This document shows positions 44,824 through 52,348 of a stretch of DNA of 64,000 nt, piece after piece. The notes under the pieces were generated by a model, which was given only the letters and a program-made list of their open reading frames with translations, was not told the DNA's origin and did not search any database. The position numbers were made by a program, and so were the translations under genes. Source of the stretch: Coprococcus sp. (GTDB taxonomy: Bacteria > Bacillota > Clostridia > Lachnospirales > Lachnospiraceae); the NCBI GenBank assembly GCA_017935345.1, contig JAGBHU010000047.1, forward strand, positions 1 through 64,000, given 5' to 3'. The first letter of the stretch is position 1. Every line of letters begins with the position of its first letter.

Positions 44824-45843
44824 ATGAAACTATTAATTACCGGAGGAGCCGGATTTATCGGAAGTAATTTTATATTTTATATGTTAAAAAAACATCCTGA
44901 GTATTATATGATATGTTTGGATAAATTGACATACGCAGGAAATCTGTCAACATTTGCTTCAGTAATGGATAGTCCAAATTTCCGTTTTGTAAAGGCGGAT
45001 GTATGTGACAGGATGGCTGTGTACAGGTTGTTTGAGGAAGAGCAGCCCGATATGGTCGTTCATTTTGCGGCAGAAAGCCATGTTGACCGTTCCATAGAAG
45101 CTCCTGATATTTTCCTTCAGACAAATATTATTGGAACCGCAGTTTTGATGGATGCCTGTAGAAAGTACGGGATTACTCGGTTTCATCAGGTTTCCACGGA
45201 TGAGGTGTATGGAGATTTGCCGTTGGACAGACCTAATCTGTTATTTACGGAAGAGACACCTTTGCATGCCAGCAGTCCATATAGTGCTTCAAAGGCTTCT
45301 GCTGATTTGTTGGTATTGGCATATCATAGGACATATGCACTTCCGGTGACAATATCAAGATGTTCAAATAATTATGGACCATATCAGTTCCCTGAGAAGC
45401 TTATTCCATTGATGATAATAAATGCTTTGAAAGGAAAGTCTTTACCTGTATACGGTAAGGGTTTCAATATACGCGACTGGATTTATGTGGAGGAGCATTG
45501 TAAGGCAATTGACCTTATTCTCCATGAGGGAAAAAATGGCGAGGTCTATAACATTGGCGGCGATAATGAAATGAGAAACATAGATATTGTAAAATTGATA
45601 TGTAAATTGCTTGGTAAGCCGGAAAGTCTGATTACATATGTTGCAGACCGCAAAGGCCATGATATGAGGTATGCCGTAGATTTTACTAAAATTCGTAACG
45701 AATTAGGGTGGAAACCGGAAATGAAATTTGAAGATGGTATACAGAATACAATTCATTGGTATTTAGATAACAAAACATGGTGGGAGGAGATTATAGGCGG
45801 AGAATATCAAAATTATTATGAAAAGATGTATGTTTGTAGATGA
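44824..45843 (+). CDS. rfbB: dTDP-glucose 4,6-dehydratase
   Basis: About 339 residues from ATG 44824 (AAGGA 9 bases upstream); a TTG at 44815 is less likely. The protein has the NAD motif ITGGAGFIGSNF, FHQVSTDEVYGDLPL with the catalytic Thr-Asp-Glu, SSPYSASKASADLLV with Tyr and Lys, RCSNNYGPYQFPEKLIPLMI and GFNIRDWIYVEEHCKAI, all RmlB hallmarks. It makes dTDP-4-keto-6-deoxyglucose, a precursor of rhamnose and other deoxysugars. No rfbA, rfbC or rfbD lies in this window, so these must be elsewhere or another pathway uses the intermediate. It closes the polysaccharide locus after a decayed gap. Confidence 0.9.
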   Translation: MKLLITGGAGFIGSNFIFYMLKKHPEYYMICLDKLTYAGNLSTFASVMDSPNFRFVKADVCDRMAVYRLFEEEQPDMVVHFAAESHVDRSIEAPDIFLQTNIIGTAVLMDACRKYGITRFHQVSTDEVYGDLPLDRPNLLFTEETPLHASSPYSASKASADLLVLAYHRTYALPVTISRCSNNYGPYQFPEKLIPLMIINALKGKSLPVYGKGFNIRDWIYVEEHCKAIDLILHEGKNGEVYNIGGDNEMRNIDIVKLICKLLGKPESLITYVADRKGHDMRYAVDFTKIRNELGWKPEMKFEDGIQNTIHWYLDNKTWWEEIIGGEYQNYYEKMYVCR

Positions 45844-46319
45844 GAAAATAAAGTAGTTTTGAATTAAATCAGCAACAAATTTTGAAATTGTCATTTTGTG
45901 TGACTATAGTTGTTGTGGTATGTTAGGTAGTATCCAATATAGGAGTATACCAAAAATATTATTGGTAAGGTGCTAAAGAAATAAAAGAGGTATTGGAAAC
46001 AAGGGGGAGTTAGATTTAGGGATGGTTTGAAACTGTATGATAGCAAAATAAATTTTACAAAGTATATAATAATTATAATATAATGATAAAATATCTTTCA
46101 GAGTTAAGGATTCTGAAGAACCATATCTTCGCTTTTTCCTGCATTTCTATTTGTATTATCCCAAGTATAAAATGAACGCAATTCCATAATTCAGCGAATA
46201 ATTCCACAAATAAGCGCAAGCAAACATATTGACAGAACCGAAGCAAAAGCATATGCTGTAGAGAAGGGAACCGGTTGCCACTTTTACAGAATAAGTACGA
46301 ATGCAGAAGGGGGAACCAG
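45844..46319. other. Long AT-rich intergenic region
   Basis: No gene is visible between the dehydratase stop and the nuclease start. A weak 5-bp hairpin at about 46111-46126 is followed by GCTTTTTCC and could end polysaccharide transcription. AT-rich tracts near 46050-46090 could hold a promoter, but no clear pair of boxes stands out. The boundary marks a shift from core operon to accessory repeats. Confidence 0.4.
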
Positions 46320-47198
46320 ATGGGAAGCAGGGATATTTCCGAAAAGATATTGGAGGACTGCAATGATGTGTTTGCAGATATTGTGAACAATCTGCTGTTT
46401 GACGGAGAGCAGCTTGTTCAGCCGAAGGATTTGGAGAATGTCAAGGACAAAAGCCAGTACAAGGCAGAGGATGGGGTGCTGCATGAGCAGGAGCGGGACA
46501 CTACGAAGTTCTGGAAGAACTCAAGGGTACGCATTGCAGTAATCGGTCTGGAGAATCAGACGGATATTGATGCGGATATGCCGCTTCGGGTGATAGGCTA
46601 CGATGGTGCAGCATATCGCTCGCAGCTTATAAATAAAAGAAAAGAACGATATCCGGTAATAACGGTGGTGCTGTACTTTGGTAAGAAGAACTGGAATGAG
46701 AATCTTAATCTTTCTGACCGAATATACATACCGGAGAAGCTGGCGCCATATTTTAATGATTATCGTATTAATGTATTTGAGATAGCAAATTTATCTGAGG
46801 AGAAGATAAAGGGGTTTCAAAGTGATTTTTATGTAGTAGCCGATTATTTCAGGCAGAAACGTCTGAATTGTGATTATGTACCGTCTGCATATACGATAAA
46901 ACATGTAGATGAGGTCTTGAAAATGATGAAGGCATTGACAGGAAACAAGAGCTTTGAAGAGATTTTAAACAATCCGGAGATAAAGGAAGGAGACGTATCG
47001 AATATGTGTGAGGTAATGGACAGAATTGAAGCAAGGGCAGAGACCCGGGGGATTGAGCAAGGTCTCAAGCAAGGCCTTGAGAAAGGAATTCTTCAGGGTA
47101 AGGTTTCGGCGTTATATTATGATGCGGGCTGGAATATTCAGCAGATAGCTGTTCATTTGGAGTTGTCGGCTGAACAGGTAAAGGAGATCCTGAAGTAA
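46320..47198 (+). CDS. Rpn-family recombination-promoting nuclease / PD-(D/E)XK transposase
   Basis: About 292 residues from ATG 46320 (AAGGGGGAA just upstream). The N-terminal PD-(D/E)XK nuclease fold contains DRDTTKF-like and VIGLENQTDID segments, and the Glu-Asn-Gln core replaces the usual ExK. A helical linker follows. The C-terminus has the family's characteristic Glu-Gln-Gly repeats (GIEQGLKQGLEKGILQGK) and a final helix LYYDAGWNIQQIAVHLELSA. Rpn proteins are non-specific DNases that raise RecA-independent recombination. This gene's 3' quarter is duplicated 930 bp downstream. Confidence 0.8.
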   Translation: MGSRDISEKILEDCNDVFADIVNNLLFDGEQLVQPKDLENVKDKSQYKAEDGVLHEQERDTTKFWKNSRVRIAVIGLENQTDIDADMPLRVIGYDGAAYRSQLINKRKERYPVITVVLYFGKKNWNENLNLSDRIYIPEKLAPYFNDYRINVFEIANLSEEKIKGFQSDFYVVADYFRQKRLNCDYVPSAYTIKHVDEVLKMMKALTGNKSFEEILNNPEIKEGDVSNMCEVMDRIEARAETRGIEQGLKQGLEKGILQGKVSALYYDAGWNIQQIAVHLELSAEQVKEILK

Positions 47199-47227
47199 TG
47201 CAGGGCGTCTTACATTAGCAGAAAGGA

Positions 47228-47275
47228 AAGCTGCCACTTTAAATGATATTGTAACCATAAAAGTGACAGCTTTTT
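47228..47275. terminator. Bidirectional terminator between rpn and XRE gene (copy A)
   Basis: AAGCTGCCACTTT (47228-47240) pairs with AAAGTGACAGCTT (ending near 47272), one mismatch, followed by T-rich sequence; A-rich on the other side. It serves two convergent genes. Confidence 0.75.
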
Positions 47276-47298
47276 CTATATACAGAATATAATAAAAA

Positions 47299-47655
47299 TT
47301 AGTTTTCTACTATTCCCTGCATATATGCAAAAACAAGTTTGTGACTATGGTTATCCATAGCATCCCAGTATTTGAGCAGTTTTTTTTGTTCCTCTGTCAA
47401 ATCGGGAATTTCGTCCTTTGCAAAAAATTGGGCAAGCGTAATATCAAAGCCCTTACAAAGCTTTTCAAGTGTTTGTATTGTTGGATAGCTTTTGCGGTTT
47501 AGCAGAGTTGATATGGATGACTGTGAAATGCCTGATTTCTTAGCCAGTCTGTATCTGCTTATGTGTTTCTTCTCACACAGCTCTTCTATCCGTTCAATAA
47601 TATAGTTCTCAGACTGCAAGTAAAATACACCTCTTTTCCGATATTGTGGTTTCAT
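47299..47655 (-). CDS. XRE-family helix-turn-helix regulator (copy A)
   Basis: The protein is 118 residues. The helix-turn-helix at about residues 30-65 (SRYRLAKKSGISQSSISTLL) is followed by TIQTLEKLCKGFDITLAQFF, the normal XRE/Cro layout. A C-terminal extension ends DNHSHKLVFAYMQGIVEN. It is convergent with rpn. It differs from copy B at only a few positions (for example Glu/Gln near residue 27 and a Val/Ile change at the end). The target is unknown; it could repress its own promoter and the repeated neighbouring genes. Confidence 0.85.
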   Translation of the reverse strand: MKPQYRKRGVFYLQSENYIIERIEELCEKKHISRYRLAKKSGISQSSISTLLNRKSYPTIQTLEKLCKGFDITLAQFFAKDEIPDLTEEQKKLLKYWDAMDNHSHKLVFAYMQGIVEN

Positions 47656-47932
47656 TTTATCTTGTAATAGAGAAATTTATCAGATTATCAGAGACGACAT
47701 AGAATAGTTCGTTTCTGAATAATATAAGTGTATTAATTTGGGAAGCATAAAGCATTGAATAATGGGCATTCTATAGTGAAAAAAGTAGATATCAATGTTA
47801 GAAATTTTCAATAAAGACTTGGTTTTGAGATAAGAATCTTGCATAATGCTGAAAAGCGGTGTGTGGAGTTTTGAGTTAAGTGTTATGAGGAGCAGGAGAA
47901 TTATTCGTCAATTGGAAGGAGGCGTATCGAAT

Positions 47933-48175
47933 ATGTGTGAGGTAATGGATAGAATTGAAGCAAGGGCAGAGGCTCGGGGTATTGAGCAAGGACTCAAGCA
48001 AGGTCTCGAACAAGGTATTGAACAAGGTCTCGAGCAAGGTATTGAGCAAGGACTTAAACAAGGACTTCTTCAGGGTAAGGTTTCTGCGTTATATTATGAT
48101 GCGGGTTGGAATATTCAGCAGATAGCTGTTCATTTGGAGCTGTCGGCTGAACAGGTAAAGGAGATACTGAAGTAA
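47933..48175 (+). pseudogene. Duplicated C-terminal fragment of the Rpn nuclease
   Basis: The frame (open from 47846; first good start ATG 47933 with GAAGGAGG upstream) encodes only the last 80 or so residues of the Rpn protein: MCEVMDRIEARAEARG, an enlarged Glu-Gln-Gly repeat and the same final helix. The nuclease domain is missing. The fragment might still be translated because its ribosome site is intact. The repeat region is longer than in the full-length gene. Confidence 0.65.
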
Positions 48176-48205
48176 TGTAGGATGTCTTACATTAGCAGAA
48201 AGAAG

Positions 48206-48254
48206 AGCTGCCACTTTAAACGATATTTTAACCGTAAAAGTGACAGCTTTTTCT
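48206..48254. terminator. Bidirectional terminator (copy B)
   Basis: AGCTGCCACTTT (48206-48217) pairs with AAAGTGACAGCT (48237-48248), followed by TTTTCT. Same structure as in copy A, between the rpn fragment and the convergent XRE gene. Confidence 0.7.
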
Positions 48255-48275
48255 ATATACAGGATATAATGAAAA

Positions 48276-48632
48276 TTATTTTTCTATTATTCCCTGCATA
48301 TATGCAAAGACAAGTTTGTGACTATGGTTGTCCATAGCATCCCAGTATTCGAGCAGTTTTTTCTGATCCTCTGTCAAATCGAGAATTTCATCCTTTGCAA
48401 AAAATTGGGCAAGCGTAATATCAAAACCATTACAAAGCTTTTCAAGTGTTTGTATTGTTGGATAGCTTTTGCGGTTTAGCAGAGTTGATATGGATGACTG
48501 CGAAATGCCTGATTTTTTAGCCAGTCTGTATCTGCTTATGTGTTTCTTCTCACACAACTGCTCTATCCGTTCAATAATATAGTTCTCAGATTGCAAGTAA
48601 AATACACCTCTTTTCCGATATTGTGGTTTCAT
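48276..48632 (-). CDS. XRE-family helix-turn-helix regulator (copy B)
   Basis: 118 residues, nearly identical to the copy at 47299-47655 (SRYRLAKKSGISQSSISTLL helix-turn-helix). Differences include Gln for Glu near residue 27, Asn for Lys in the KLC.GFD segment and an Ile-Glu-Lys C-terminus. It is divergent from the HEPN/ZorA/ZorB genes, with its start 159 bp from theirs, so it is the best-placed candidate regulator of that cassette. That regulatory link is inferred from position only. Confidence 0.83.
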   Translation of the reverse strand: MKPQYRKRGVFYLQSENYIIERIEQLCEKKHISRYRLAKKSGISQSSISTLLNRKSYPTIQTLEKLCNGFDITLAQFFAKDEILDLTEDQKKLLEYWDAMDNHSHKLVFAYMQGIIEK

Positions 48633-48791
48633 TTTATCTTGTAATAGAGAAATTTATCAGATTTTCAGAAACGATATAGAATAGTTCGTCTCTGAGTAAT
48701 AGAGTTGTCGTTAAAAAGGTATATTAATTCAAAGCAGGTTAGCAATAGTGGTATTATATATTTGGAAAATGAAACAGGGGGGATATAAGAA

Positions 48792-49931
48792 ATGGTGGCG
48801 AAATTATACATATTTAACATGAAAATTCAACTGAAATACTGCACATATGATTTGTATAGTGATAAGAAGGAGTCTGAGTTTGTAATGGGGCTTCGACAAG
48901 ATGTTATTTGGGAAAAACAAAGATGTGTTGAGGAGCCGATTCCTGACAAAAATCTGGCTTTTAGAAAACAGGAAAATATCCGCTTTCGGCTTACCTGTGG
49001 AAATGAAAAAGAGAACAATAGTATGCCTAAAGATTATTTTGATTGTGAAATCAGCAATATTGTGGCTCATAATAAGAAAGAAGCATTGGATTTGATTAAG
49101 TCATGTCTGTATAGGATATGTAGAACAATTAGTTTTCTTATGAGCAGGCATAATTGTAATAAGCACAGTTATCAGCCTAGAGTAGAGGCGGATATGGATA
49201 ATGTAGTATGGGAGGTAAAGCCATATGTCCCATTTGATAAAGCGATTCATAAAAAAGATGTACAAGTCGAAGAACAGATTATTGATGGGAAAAGCTATCA
49301 GGTGATTACGCTTGAAATGGCGCCAATTACTATTTCTACAGAAGTCTATACAAAGATATATGGGAGAATGAGTATAGATGATTTTGATTTATATACAGAT
49401 TGTGAAGATTTGGATATCAATTACATGCTGGATGAATTTTATCTTGCACTTGGACAGGAGAATGTCAATAGTAAATTTTTCCACTTGTTTTCTGTCATTG
49501 AATTTGTGGAGGAAAAATATAAGCATTTGGATGGGGCAAAAAAAATACTTGAGGACACAGAGGTTGAAGCGTTTTTAAAATATATTGATGATTATCCGAA
49601 ATTAGCTGATAAGGGATTGAGACTTCGTGTCCATGATAGATTAAAGGGAGCTTTATCTCAGATGACGGATTATGGAAGGAATCGGAAACTTGTAAATATT
49701 TTGCATAGCATGAATATTTTAAAGATAGAAGGTTGTGGGACAGCGTTTGACATTAATGTAAAAGTAATGCGTGAGCTTACCGATTTGCGAAATATCTTCT
49801 ATCATGGGAACAGAGATGGAATTGTAAAATCAGATCATATAAGTATGGAGCTGGCGGTTTCCCGCCTTTTGTATATATGTGAGCAGATTATAGAATATGT
49901 GATAAAAAATGAGACACCGAAATTGTGTTAA
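48792..49931 (+). CDS. Putative HEPN-domain (ApeA-like) RNase-type protein
   Basis: The protein is 379 residues with a strong ribosome site (AGGGGGGA). The N-terminal half (about 1-200) is beta-rich and unrecognised. The C-terminal half is helical: NSKFFHLFSVIEFVEEKY near residue 225-242, then ELTDLRNIFYHGNRDGI near 330-345. RN-x3-H (RNIFYH) fits the HEPN R-x4-6-H RNase motif, and the order of helices resembles ApeA-like HEPN proteins used as phage-triggered RNases. It precedes a ZorA/ZorB-like pair by 78 bp in the same direction. No membrane segment is seen. Motif assignment is moderate; toxin function is inference. Confidence 0.55.
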   Translation: MVAKLYIFNMKIQLKYCTYDLYSDKKESEFVMGLRQDVIWEKQRCVEEPIPDKNLAFRKQENIRFRLTCGNEKENNSMPKDYFDCEISNIVAHNKKEALDLIKSCLYRICRTISFLMSRHNCNKHSYQPRVEADMDNVVWEVKPYVPFDKAIHKKDVQVEEQIIDGKSYQVITLEMAPITISTEVYTKIYGRMSIDDFDLYTDCEDLDINYMLDEFYLALGQENVNSKFFHLFSVIEFVEEKYKHLDGAKKILEDTEVEAFLKYIDDYPKLADKGLRLRVHDRLKGALSQMTDYGRNRKLVNILHSMNILKIEGCGTAFDINVKVMRELTDLRNIFYHGNRDGIVKSDHISMELAVSRLLYICEQIIEYVIKNETPKLC

Positions 49932-50009
49932 TTGCAAGCACAATAGTGGAAAAATTATGAGAAATGTGTTAAAATAAATAACAGCAGTAATGAACCGGAG
50001 GAAATGCAA

Positions 50010-50972
50010 ATGAATTTAAAAAATATAAAAAGATTAAAAGTCAGACCGCAAAATGAAAATATTGCAAAGGCTTATAAGAAGAAGCAGAATTTGAAAATTG
50101 AACTGAATAAGAAGTGGCTTCCGGTTATTTATATAGTAATGCTGGTTATTTGTATTTTTTTGAATGTAACGAATAATAGCCTGGATTTGGCAAGTGTGCT
50201 TGTGAATGTGGCCATGTTTATTATTGTCGGAGCTATTTTCATATATGCTTATAGGCGTATGGGCAGGATAGACAAAATCGGTGAGGATTTTCATGTTGCC
50301 ATTGATTATATTAAGCAGGATTATGCCAGAAGAAAATGCCTGCTGTGGGATGAATACAAGACGGATAGCCGTTATGGTATTTTTAATGAGCCACATCTAA
50401 GGAATACATATATAGATTATGTTGAGGAAATGAACAGACTGGAGCAGGAGGCTCCGAATAAATACAGATGTGATATAGAGGACTTTATTAATTATCAGCT
50501 GATTGATGATTGCGTTGAGAAGGGCAGACTGAATCTGATTCCGGGAGCTATGACGGGACTTGGTATCCTTGGAACTTTTATTGGTTTGTCATTTGGTCTG
50601 CAGGCATTTAATACCGGAAGTGCAGAGGAAATTGCAAATAGTATCGGTCCTTTGATGGATGGAATTAAGGTTGCGTTTCATACATCCATTTACGGAATGA
50701 TTTTTTCATTGACGTTTAATTTGATTTTTAAGACGGTTACGGAGAAGGCTTACCATAAGCTGGATGAGTTTATAGCTGAATTCAGAAGATATGTTTGTCC
50801 TGATGCCCGTTATGACAACGAAAGTGTTGAACTGGAATATCAGAGGCAGCAGATAGAAGCTATTTCGAATGCACAGAAATCGTTGGAGGATTCCCTTGTT
50901 CCATATCTTAAGACGATATGTGATTTGCAGCAGGAACAAAATGAGCTTTTAAAAGATACTGTAAAAAGATAA
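50010..50972 (+). CDS. ZorA-like MotA/TolQ/ExbB-family proton-channel protein
   Basis: About 320 residues from ATG 50010, 8 bases after GGAGG; ATG 50004 is only 2 bases from it. Four membrane helices: about 33-52, 60-82, 178-198 (AMTGLGILGTFIGLSFGL) and 215-235 (TSIYGMIFSLTFNLIF). The third and fourth helices carry the MotA/ExbB signature. A cytoplasmic helix with coiled-coil character (QRQQIEAISNAQKSLEDSLV) closes the protein. The tail is much shorter than in described Zorya ZorA proteins. It is followed 15 bp later by a MotB/ZorB-like gene. There are no flagellar genes nearby, so a defence motor is the preferred reading. Confidence 0.65.
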   Translation: MNLKNIKRLKVRPQNENIAKAYKKKQNLKIELNKKWLPVIYIVMLVICIFLNVTNNSLDLASVLVNVAMFIIVGAIFIYAYRRMGRIDKIGEDFHVAIDYIKQDYARRKCLLWDEYKTDSRYGIFNEPHLRNTYIDYVEEMNRLEQEAPNKYRCDIEDFINYQLIDDCVEKGRLNLIPGAMTGLGILGTFIGLSFGLQAFNTGSAEEIANSIGPLMDGIKVAFHTSIYGMIFSLTFNLIFKTVTEKAYHKLDEFIAEFRRYVCPDARYDNESVELEYQRQQIEAISNAQKSLEDSLVPYLKTICDLQQEQNELLKDTVKR

Positions 50973-50987
50973 TTAAGAGGTACATAT

Positions 50988-51743
50988 ATGAGTAGAAGAA
51001 AACGTAGACAGGAAGATGAAGAAACATCCTATTGGCTATCTTATTCTGATATGATGGCAGCCTTGCTTCTGATATTTGTTCTGATTATTTCTTTTACATT
51101 GCTTCAGGCAAAGGGTCAGTATGAGAGCAAGGAACAGGAGCTTTCAGAGCAACAGGAAATTATCAGCCAGCAGGAGGAACTTCTGGCATCTCAGCAGCAG
51201 GAATTGGATAGAATTATTGGTATCAGAAGTGATTTGGTATCAGATTTAAGGGATGAGTTTAATGATAGTGAGCTGAATGTTTTGGTGGACCCCCAGACAG
51301 GTGCTATTACATTTGATGCCAGTGTGTTATTTGATGTAAGCAATAGTGAGCTGAAAGACGAGGGAAAAGAATTTTTGAAAAGCTTTATTCCAAGATATTG
51401 CAGTGTTCTTCTTCAGGCGGAATATAAGGATTATATTTCAGAGATCATCATTGAGGGACATACAGATACCAATGGTACTTATCTCTATAACCTTGAGTTG
51501 TCCCAGCAACGGGCATTCTCTGTAGCAACATTTTGCCTGACTGAGAATTCAGGTGTTTTATCGAAATCAGAGATAGAGGTTTTAAGAAATGTACTTACTG
51601 CAAACGGCAGGTCATACAGCAATCCTATATATAATGAAAACGGCTCTGTAAATATGAGTGCTTCCCGAAGAGTAGAGTTCAAATTTCGCCTGAAGGATGA
51701 GGAAATGATAGATGAAATGGTAAATATACTGGAGACGGAATAG
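50988..51743 (+). CDS. ZorB-like MotB/OmpA-family stator protein
   Basis: The protein is 251 residues. A basic N-terminus is followed by one membrane helix with an Asp at position 21 (WLSYSDMMAALLLIFVLII), matching the proton-binding Asp of MotB/ZorB. A coiled-coil linker rich in Gln/Glu (about 45-75) leads to an OmpA-like peptidoglycan-binding domain with ITFDASVLFDVSNSELKDEG, IIEGHTDTNGTYLYNLELSQ and SASRRVEFKF. With the upstream ZorA-like protein it should form an ion-driven membrane motor fixed to the wall. The stop codon coincides with the start of a decayed XRE-gene copy. Confidence 0.7.
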   Translation: MSRRKRRQEDEETSYWLSYSDMMAALLLIFVLIISFTLLQAKGQYESKEQELSEQQEIISQQEELLASQQQELDRIIGIRSDLVSDLRDEFNDSELNVLVDPQTGAITFDASVLFDVSNSELKDEGKEFLKSFIPRYCSVLLQAEYKDYISEIIIEGHTDTNGTYLYNLELSQQRAFSVATFCLTENSGVLSKSEIEVLRNVLTANGRSYSNPIYNENGSVNMSASRRVEFKFRLKDEEMIDEMVNILETE

Positions 51744-51882
51744 TTTTGCGATTTAACAGAGTGGATATGGATGACTGGGAAATAATATCGTTTTCAGATA
51801 GCAAGTAAAATACATCGCATTTTCAATGATATGTTTTATATTATAGTGAAATAGAAAAATCTATCAGATTTTATGCACCAAA
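51739..51882 (-). pseudogene. Third, decayed copy of the XRE regulator 5' region
   Basis: The plus strand reads TTTTGCGATTTAACAGAG, GATATGGATGACTGGGAAAT, AGCAAGTAAAATACATCGC and TAGAAAAATCTATCAGATTT, each clearly related to the XRE genes at 47299 and 48276 and their upstream region. About 90 bp between the second and third blocks is deleted and the frame is destroyed. Homology begins at the zorB-like stop codon, so it marks a recombination boundary. Confidence 0.75.
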
Positions 51883-52348
51883 ATAAGATACTTTGGAGAT
51901 GCGTATTAAAAAGGGATTAATTCAATTTTTTTTATAATAATTGCAGCAAAAAGGTTGATTTTTAGGTAATTCCTGATATACTATCGTTACTTTCTGCTTT
52001 CAATATAGCGGAGAAATGGGTGAGGGCATTCCAAAGGTATGTAAATAACGGCGGGATGCTCTCTTTTTTTGTAAAATAGAATATCATAATGAAAAAATAT
52101 TAAAATTGAACAGATATCATAGTTATTCTTCCAAATCCCGAAAAGCAACAATATCCGTCAGGCTGCCTGCTGTAAGCTTTATATGAATGATAAAAGTCAG
52201 GAATCTATTGAAAACTCCCATTTTGTATGAGTAGTTTGATATTAATTTTTCTTATTTTATTTTAAAAAAGTTGTCTATTTCGTTAATATAGATTAATATA
52301 AATTTAGTTATTTCTGATGTCAAAATGAAAAAGGGGGCTTAGATAATT
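51883..52348. other. Intergenic region upstream of the subtilase gene
   Basis: Apart from the terminator at 52021-52070 no gene is seen. The sequence just before the subtilase gene (52250-52340) is AT-rich and probably holds its promoter, with AAAAAGGGGGC as ribosome site. No clear -35/-10 pair stands out. Confidence 0.4.
52021..52070 (+). terminator. Terminator-like hairpin
   Basis: GAGGGCATTCC (52022-52032) pairs with GGGATGCTCTC (52053-52063) through G-C and G-T pairs, followed by a T7 run. It would end transcription coming from the HEPN/ZorA/ZorB genes, or it could belong to a leader RNA of the subtilase gene. Confidence 0.6.

Larger units (their letters stand above)
46984..47726. repeat. 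Direct repeat copy A: rpn 3' end plus XRE gene
   Basis: This stretch (GGAAGGAG..CGTATCGAATATG to the sequence after the XRE promoter) recurs almost unchanged at 47914-48706. It contains the rpn C-terminal codons, the shared terminator and the whole convergent regulator gene. The high identity points to a fairly recent tandem duplication. Confidence 0.8.
47914..48706. repeat. Direct repeat copy B: rpn 3' end plus XRE gene
   Basis: Second copy of the 46984-47726 unit. It differs by scattered substitutions and by extra 12-bp Glu-Gln-Gly codon repeats in the rpn part. Sequence before 47914 and after 48706 is unrelated to the flanks of copy A. Confidence 0.8.

Noticed and set aside
47980-48080. 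Regular repeats resembling a CRISPR array
   Set aside because: The period is 12 bp, in frame and without spacers; it is the Glu-Gln-Gly coding repeat of the Rpn family.
48792-51743. Canonical Zorya type I, II or III
   Set aside because: No ZorC/D helicase, ZorE HNH nuclease or ZorF/G gene is present, and the ZorA-like tail is short.
50010-51743. Flagellar MotA/MotB stator
   Set aside because: No flagellar or chemotaxis genes are in the window, and the neighbours are accessory repeats and a HEPN-like gene.
52021-52070. Riboswitch upstream of the subtilase
   Set aside because: Only a simple hairpin with T-run is visible; no conserved aptamer core was found.
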